A stretch of 64,000 nucleotides of DNA, from contig CAKTEM010000013.1 in assembly GCA_934548045.1 (NCBI GenBank), forward strand, positions 26,053 through 90,052, written 5' to 3'. The notes under the pieces were generated by a model. That model worked only from the letters and a program-made list of their open reading frames with translations, was not told the origin of the DNA and ran no database searches. Origin of the DNA: an uncultured Faecalibacterium sp. (GTDB lineage: Bacteria; Bacillota; Clostridia; Oscillospirales; Ruminococcaceae). Position numbers and translations under genes: made by a program. Below are positions 59,663 through 64,000 of the stretch, piece by piece. The stretch's first letter is position 1. Every line of letters begins with the position of its first letter.

Positions 59663-60477
59663 CAGGATACACCCTCCATCTCATCCTCGTCAAAGCTCGA
59701 GGTAAAGCTCATGCAGAGCAGGACGATGATCATCAGCACCAGACTCATTGCAGAACCGACATTCAGGTTGTAGCTGTTGCCGAGGAACTGCATCTCGATC
59801 AGGTCGCCGATGAGCAGGTTGGAACCGCCGCCCAGCATACGACTGATAACGAAGGTCGAAACCGCCGGAACGAAGACCATCGTGATGCCGGTGCTGATGC
59901 CGGGAACGCTCATCGGGATCAGAACACGGAACAGAGTCTTGGTCGTACTTGCGCCCAAGTCCTGCGCCGCCTCGATCAGGCTCTGGTCGATCTTCGTCAT
60001 ACTGGTATAGAGCGGTAAAATCATATAAGGCACATAGTTGTAAACCATGCCCAGAACGACTGCACCGGAGGTGTTCAGCATCGAGTAGGGTCCAAGACCG
60101 AAGAAACTGAGGATGGCGTTCACCGGGCCGTTGATGCTCAGCAGACCCATCCATGCATAAGTGCGGAGCAGGAAGTTCATCCACATCGGCAGCATGACGA
60201 GCATCAGCATGATGTGCTGTTTGTTGACACGGAGCCGGGAGAGAAAATAACCGACCGGAAAAGCCAGAATCAGACAAACGACCGTTGCGATCAGTGCGAG
60301 CAGCAGGCTGCGTGCAAAGACAGAGCCATAGCCGCTGATGGACACCAGATTGTCCAGCGTAAAGTTACCGTTGCCATCGGTCAGCGCATAATAGACGACG
60401 ATAAGCAGCGGAACCAGCGTAAACAACACCATCCATACAAGGTACGGATAGGCAAGTTTTTTATCATAGATCTTCAT
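59662..60477 (-). CDS. potB: spermidine/putrescine ABC transporter permease PotB
   Basis: A 271-residue permease with six helices and the EAA loop (EAAQDLGASTTKTLFRVLIPMSVP). N-terminal LAYPYLVWMVLFTLVPLLIVVYYA and AWMGLLSINGPVN mark PotB. Lies 7 bases after the potA stop. Confidence 0.94.
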   Translation of the reverse strand: MKIYDKKLAYPYLVWMVLFTLVPLLIVVYYALTDGNGNFTLDNLVSISGYGSVFARSLLLALIATVVCLILAFPVGYFLSRLRVNKQHIMLMLVMLPMWMNFLLRTYAWMGLLSINGPVNAILSFFGLGPYSMLNTSGAVVLGMVYNYVPYMILPLYTSMTKIDQSLIEAAQDLGASTTKTLFRVLIPMSVPGISTGITMVFVPAVSTFVISRMLGGGSNLLIGDLIEMQFLGNSYNLNVGSAMSLVLMIIVLLCMSFTSSFDEDEMEGVS

Positions 60478-60484
60478 TTCGGCA

Positions 60485-61531
60485 TCACTCCTCCGAACGT
60501 GCCATGATATGGATCTCGTTGGGGCCGATCTTCATACCGATGGTCTCGCCAGGTGTGCAGGCACGGGTGGAGTGGATAAGCCATTCGCGGCCCTCGCACT
60601 CGACGTGCATTTCAAAATGAACGCCCTTGAAGATAACGTCATTGACAACGCCGACCAGCTGGCCTTCCACCGGAGCGACGACCTCGATATCCTCCGGACG
60701 GACGACGACCTGCACACTCTGTTCCCGAGCAAAGCCGCGGTCAACACAGGGAAACTCGACACCTGAGAAGGACACGAGGAAATCCCTGTGCATCACACCG
60801 TCCACAATGTTGGAATCGCCGATGAAGTCCGCGACGAAGGCGTTCTTCGGCTCGTTGTAGATATCTTCCGGTGTGCCGATCTGCTGTACCTTGCCGCCGT
60901 TCATGACAACGACGGTGTCGGACATGGTAAGGGCCTCTTCCTGATCGTGGGTGACATAAATAAAGGTGATGTTCATCTCACGCTGCAGGCGTTTCAGTTC
61001 CAACTGCATTTCCTTGCGCAGCTTGAGATCCAGTGCGCCCAGAGGCTCGTCCAGTAGCAGGATCTCCGGCTCATTGACCAGACTGCGCGCGATGGCGACG
61101 CGCTGCTGCTGGCCGCCGGACATCTGACCGATACTGCGGCGTTCAAAGCCTTTCAGACCGACGACTTCCAGCATGTCGCGAACCTTGCGGCGGATGGTCT
61201 CTTCGTCCATCTTTTTCAGGCGCAGACCGAACGCGACATTCTCGAACACATTCAGGTGCGGAAACAGCGCGTATTTCTGGAATACCGTATTGACCGGACG
61301 CTTATACGGCGGCACGCCGGTAATGTCCTCGCCTTTGAGCAGGACTTTGCCGGAATTGGGTTCCAGAAAGCCTGCGATCAGGCGAAGGGTCGTGGTCTTA
61401 CCACAGCCGGAAGAACCCAGCAGCGTGACGAATTCCTTGTCATGGATGTCCAGATTCAGCCCGTCCAGAATACGCTGGCCGTCAAACTCCACTACGATAT
61501 CACGCAGTGAAACGATCACCGAGTTGTCCAT
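60485..61531 (-). CDS. potA: spermidine/putrescine ABC transporter ATPase PotA
   Basis: A 348-residue ATPase: Walker A LLGSSGCGKTTTLRLIAGF, Q-loop VFQKYALFPHLNV, signature MSGGQQQRVAIARSL, Walker B ILLLDEPLGALDLKLR, H-loop YVTHDQ, and a C-terminal TOBE domain. Start 61531 follows AAGGAGG by 9 bases; in-frame codons upstream lie in the leader hairpin. First gene of potABCD. Confidence 0.95.
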   Translation of the reverse strand: MDNSVIVSLRDIVVEFDGQRILDGLNLDIHDKEFVTLLGSSGCGKTTTLRLIAGFLEPNSGKVLLKGEDITGVPPYKRPVNTVFQKYALFPHLNVFENVAFGLRLKKMDEETIRRKVRDMLEVVGLKGFERRSIGQMSGGQQQRVAIARSLVNEPEILLLDEPLGALDLKLRKEMQLELKRLQREMNITFIYVTHDQEEALTMSDTVVVMNGGKVQQIGTPEDIYNEPKNAFVADFIGDSNIVDGVMHRDFLVSFSGVEFPCVDRGFAREQSVQVVVRPEDIEVVAPVEGQLVGVVNDVIFKGVHFEMHVECEGREWLIHSTRACTPGETIGMKIGPNEIHIMARSEE

Positions 61532-61567
61532 ACGATTGTTAATCCTCCTTAAACTCAGATACGAAAA

Positions 61568-61698
61568 AAGACAGGGCATTTCCATCCCCATCCCTCGTAC
61601 CAGGGTGACCTGTCCCCACGCGCCGCCTGAAACTGAAACTTTGCGCAGTTTCTCTCCCCTGTCTTGTCTATCTTATACAATCCCGGGCAAAATGTCAA
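61568..61698 (-). promoter_or_regulatory. promoter and structured leader with terminator ahead of potA
   Basis: Minus strand: -35 TTGACA (61698-61693), 17 bases, -10 TAAGAT (61675-61670). The RNA begins near 61663, at the 5' arm AAGACAGGG (61665-61657), which pairs with CCCTGTCTT (61576-61568) followed by TTTTTT. The 80 bases between hold the hairpin GAAACT-AGTTTC and CAGG-CCTG. This is the shape of a transcription-attenuating leader; no known riboswitch consensus was recognised. Confidence 0.6.
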
Positions 61699-61828
61699 TC
61701 ACTCTGTTCGTGTTTGTCGAAACTTTCCGAATTTGACGAATTTGAGGCGGTCTGCCAAGCCCGTTTTTGCAACAAAATTTGCTGTTTTTAGGATTCCTGA
61801 AAAGCTTTTGTAAATTCCGGATACAGCA

Positions 61829-61869
61829 AAACCACCCGGAAACATCGCAGTGTGTTCCGGGTGGTTTTC
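61829..61869 (-). terminator. terminator of the GldG/DUF4340 unit
   Basis: AAAACCACCCGGAA (61829-61842) pairs perfectly over 14 bases with TTCCGGGTGGTTTT (61856-61869). On the minus strand it follows the DUF4340 stop by 11 bases. Confidence 0.85.
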
Positions 61870-61880
61870 GTTTCAGGATA

Positions 61881-62849
61881 TCACAGGCCTTTAAAAGCCT
61901 CGATGACGCTTCCGTCGATGGAATAGAGAGAATCGTCTCCATCAAATGTCAGATAGTAGCCGTCGGTTCCTTCACCGTAGGTCAGCGTATGTTCTCCGTC
62001 GCTGGTCGTCACTTTTGCGGTGACGAGCGTTTTCACATGATACGCCGCCGGGTCGGTATCGGTGAGCTGCCCGGTGACATAGCAGCTGAGAGCAGACAAA
62101 AGACTCTGCATCGTGCTGTCGGTCAGTTCGGCGTCTGGGTCGGTGGTGTCTCTCCACACCGTCTGATAAGTCGTGCTGTCCGAACCATCTTCCGAGTCGC
62201 TTTCGCTTTCATCTGTCGAAACGGGTTCCGACACGGCGGCAAAGGAGAAGGTTCTTCCGTCTGGATAAGACAACTCAATTGCTTCAATCGAAGAGCTTGT
62301 CAGCCCTGCCGGGTTGAAAGCCCCGAACAGATCGGCTTTTGTCTGCTCAAAGCAGGAAGCTTTTGTTCCGGCAACGGTGTAAATTACATCCTCGCCCTGT
62401 TTTTTCAGATACAAATCGCCGGTGACAGAGTTTTCTGCACCAAAGAAAAAGGTACCCTCTGCATCTGCGGTCGTGACGCTCACCGTGACCTGCGGAGCAT
62501 CAAAGCCGTAATCCTCCCCTGTTTCTGCGGTGAGCTGACGCTTTGCACGAAAATCCGACAGGGCAGTCAGCATAGTATTGCAGGCGGTCGTATCCAGATG
62601 ATATTCCGGGTCTTCGGCAAGGGTCCAGCTGCCGTCCGCATAGTTCAGGGTCAGCGTCTCCTCCCCATAGGTGATTTGAATCTGCTCCAAATCATCCGAT
62701 GAGATGGCGGCAAGCTGGATACTGCCTTCCGCTTCCTCACTGGTGGCTTGTTCCGTCTTTTTCTGCTGTTCCGTCAGGAAAAACAACGCCGCACCTGCAA
62801 GGATCACAAAGATTATTAAAACCAGAAGTGTTCGCTGTTTTGCTTTCAT
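61881..62849 (-). CDS. DUF4340 domain-containing membrane-anchored protein
   Basis: A 322-residue protein: one N-terminal membrane helix (TLLVLIIFVILAGAALFFL), then beta-rich units of the DUF4340 type (ITYGEETLTLNYADGSWTLAEDPEYHLD; later YGFDAPQVTVSVTTADAEG). A Ser/Asp/Glu-rich insert lies around residues 210-228. It follows the GldG-like gene by 21 bases, the usual pairing in ABC-2 type export systems of unknown substrate. Confidence 0.85.
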   Translation of the reverse strand: MKAKQRTLLVLIIFVILAGAALFFLTEQQKKTEQATSEEAEGSIQLAAISSDDLEQIQITYGEETLTLNYADGSWTLAEDPEYHLDTTACNTMLTALSDFRAKRQLTAETGEDYGFDAPQVTVSVTTADAEGTFFFGAENSVTGDLYLKKQGEDVIYTVAGTKASCFEQTKADLFGAFNPAGLTSSSIEAIELSYPDGRTFSFAAVSEPVSTDESESDSEDGSDSTTYQTVWRDTTDPDAELTDSTMQSLLSALSCYVTGQLTDTDPAAYHVKTLVTAKVTTSDGEHTLTYGEGTDGYYLTFDGDDSLYSIDGSVIEAFKGL

Positions 62850-62870
62850 CGGTTTTTCCTCCGTTCTGGC

Positions 62871-63998
62871 TTACTTCCGGCGGCGGAAGATCACGACGCC
62901 TGCGCCCACGGCCAGCAGAACTGCCGGGAGCAGAATCACGAACACCAGACCCAGACCGGCAGTCAGCGAGGTCGAAATGGTGATGGGTGCGGCTTCCAGT
63001 GCCTTAGAATCGACCAACGTCACCGACTGCTCACCGGCCAGAGACGCGGCACAGCCCTGCAGGAAGGTCACATTGCCAGGAACCAGCTGATAAATCGCCT
63101 CGTTATCCATGTTGCCGCAGTTGATCCACACGACCTGCGCACCATTGGACTCGTTTTCGGCCCACGCCGCCAGTGTGAACGGGCCATCAATATCGCCGTC
63201 CTCTTTGTCGGTGACAGTCATTTGATAACCGGCCTTTTTGCTGTATGCGTCTTCCGAGGTCGTCAGCAGAGCTTCCGAAATGACATTGTCGGTTTCGGAC
63301 AGGGTGATGCCCTGCGCCATCTGGAGGACGACCCGGCGGCTGGTATTGATGCTGTCCATGATACCGCTCTCAACAGCCGAAGCGTAATCCGGCATCAGAT
63401 AATAGGGGTAGCCGCTCATATAGTTGCCGGAATCGCCCTCCACGACCAGACCTTCGGTACGGGAAAGGCCGAACTCCGCCATCAGAGAATCAAGGTTCGG
63501 CGTATTATAATAGGAATCGGTCGTCAGCAGGATCTTTCCGCCGTTGCTGAGGTAGCTGCGCAGCTGGCTTATCTCGTCGACCAATGCACCAGCCGCAGAG
63601 AAATCATCCGCCGGGTCATTGATGATGAGCAAGTCGCAGTCCTCTGGAATCGTGCTGTTGAGCAGGTCGAGAGCTTCAACGGCGATATTCTGGTTTTCCA
63701 GCGCGTCAGTCAGTGTCGAAGTCAGAGCCTGCTCTCCGTGGTTCGTCGTGTAGTAAGCGTGGAGCTGTTCGCCACTCGTCAGGCGGTAGAGTGCGGCCGT
63801 GATTTTGTTTTCGCCGTTGAAGGTCACGCTTGCACTTCCAGTCGTGTAGTAATCCGAATAGTCGTAATCATACAGGTCGGAGGCATCGATCACCATGCTG
63901 TTCTCCCCCGAGACAAAAATCAGACTGGTGTTGTACAATAAAAGTTGACATAGAGAACTCAAAGAGCCAATATATAGAAAAGGACAAACAGGAGGCAA
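62871..63998 (-). CDS. GldG-like ABC transporter accessory protein, 5' end missing or interrupted
   Basis: The readable part (about 355 residues) matches the C-terminal portion of GldG / ABC-type uncharacterised transport proteins: DASDLYDYDYSDYYTTGS, then ENKITAALYRLTSGEQLHAYYTTNHGEQ, LIINDPADDF, and a C-terminal membrane helix with RRRK. Conserved sequence begins near 63945 (SLIFVSGENSMVID); codons upstream to 63998 look unrelated (PPVCPFLYIGSLSSLCQLLL) and carry a plus-strand promoter-like stretch, so the frame is probably broken by an insertion. A normal family member has about 100 more N-terminal residues including a membrane helix. Confidence 0.7.
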   Translation of the reverse strand: MPPVCPFLYIGSLSSLCQLLLYNTSLIFVSGENSMVIDASDLYDYDYSDYYTTGSASVTFNGENKITAALYRLTSGEQLHAYYTTNHGEQALTSTLTDALENQNIAVEALDLLNSTIPEDCDLLIINDPADDFSAAGALVDEISQLRSYLSNGGKILLTTDSYYNTPNLDSLMAEFGLSRTEGLVVEGDSGNYMSGYPYYLMPDYASAVESGIMDSINTSRRVVLQMAQGITLSETDNVISEALLTTSEDAYSKKAGYQMTVTDKEDGDIDGPFTLAAWAENESNGAQVVWINCGNMDNEAIYQLVPGNVTFLQGCAASLAGEQSVTLVDSKALEAAPITISTSLTAGLGLVFVILLPAVLLAVGAGVVIFRRRK

Positions 63999-64000
63999 CG
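63961..64000 (+). promoter_or_regulatory. outward ribosome site and promoter-like stretch at the window edge
   Basis: TTGACA at 63945-63950 and the AT-rich CAATATATAG (63967-63976) form a loose promoter, and ACAGGAGG (63988-63995) is a strong ribosome site with five bases left in the window. A plus-strand gene should begin within a few bases beyond 64000. Confidence 0.45.

Noticed and set aside
61568..61665. Known guanidine (ykkC or mini-ykkC) riboswitch before potA
   Set aside because: I looked for the conserved ykkC core and for paired ACGR loops of the mini form and could not place them.
1..64000. CRISPR arrays, tRNA or rRNA genes
   Set aside because: No regularly spaced identical repeats and no cloverleaf with T-loop and CCA-type end were found; the repeats in the prophage are irregularly spaced and within genes.

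Overview
The window is a stretch of a Gram-positive, low-to-mid GC Clostridia chromosome, most likely family Oscillospiraceae (Faecalibacterium / Subdoligranulum / Gemmiger neighbourhood). The family call rests on inference: a complete spoIIIA operon, the order spoIIIA-asp23-nusB-xseAB-ispA-dxs-tlyA-nadK-argR-recN, the YajC/TIGR04086 pair and a T-box ahead of tyrS. The genus cannot be fixed from this sequence. No tRNA, rRNA or CRISPR array was seen.

Bases 1 to about 16,600 are the right-hand part of a siphovirus-like prophage. It begins at the end of the head-tail joining genes and runs through a 2,384-residue tape measure protein, a distal tail protein, a tail-associated protein, a diversity-generating retroelement (DGR), small tail genes, an M15 peptidase endolysin and a holin. 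The DGR is complete: target gene with variable repeat (11232-12407, VR 12305-12389), Avd-like accessory gene (12466-12999), template repeat (13024-13108) and reverse transcriptase (13253-14479). VR and TR differ at 10 of 85 positions; 9 of these are adenines in TR, and all 9 change an Asn codon. A second prophage-specific signal is a plus-strand 11-mer, TTCAAAATGGA, present in eight exact copies with several near copies. The integrase and left end lie outside the window; the right attachment site should fall in the AT-rich gap at 16.2-16.9 kb.

The host region starts with ligA, then spoIIIAA-AH, an Asp23 gene, nusB, a TsaD-like gene, xseA, xseB, ispA, a DUF212 membrane gene, dxs, tlyA, nadK, argR and recN, all on the plus strand. 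T-box-controlled tyrS follows. A minus-strand lysine pathway operon (asd-dapA-dapB-ACT) meets it tail to tail and starts head to head with queA-tgt-yajC, with two promoters that face each other. Next come radA, a XerC/D recombinase and an acetyltransferase.

From 47 kb to the end most genes are on the minus strand: NUDIX hydrolase, the phoH-ybeY-era-yqzL-recO-mutS2-amidase cluster, an IMP dehydrogenase of the Tritrichomonas-like type, an acyl-ACP thioesterase, the potABCD polyamine importer with a structured leader, and a GldG/DUF4340 pair. The right edge appears to cut the GldG-like gene at an insertion whose promoter and ribosome binding site point out of the window. Regulatory sites were read by eye: many sigma-A promoters with 17-base spacing and many hairpin terminators are listed.
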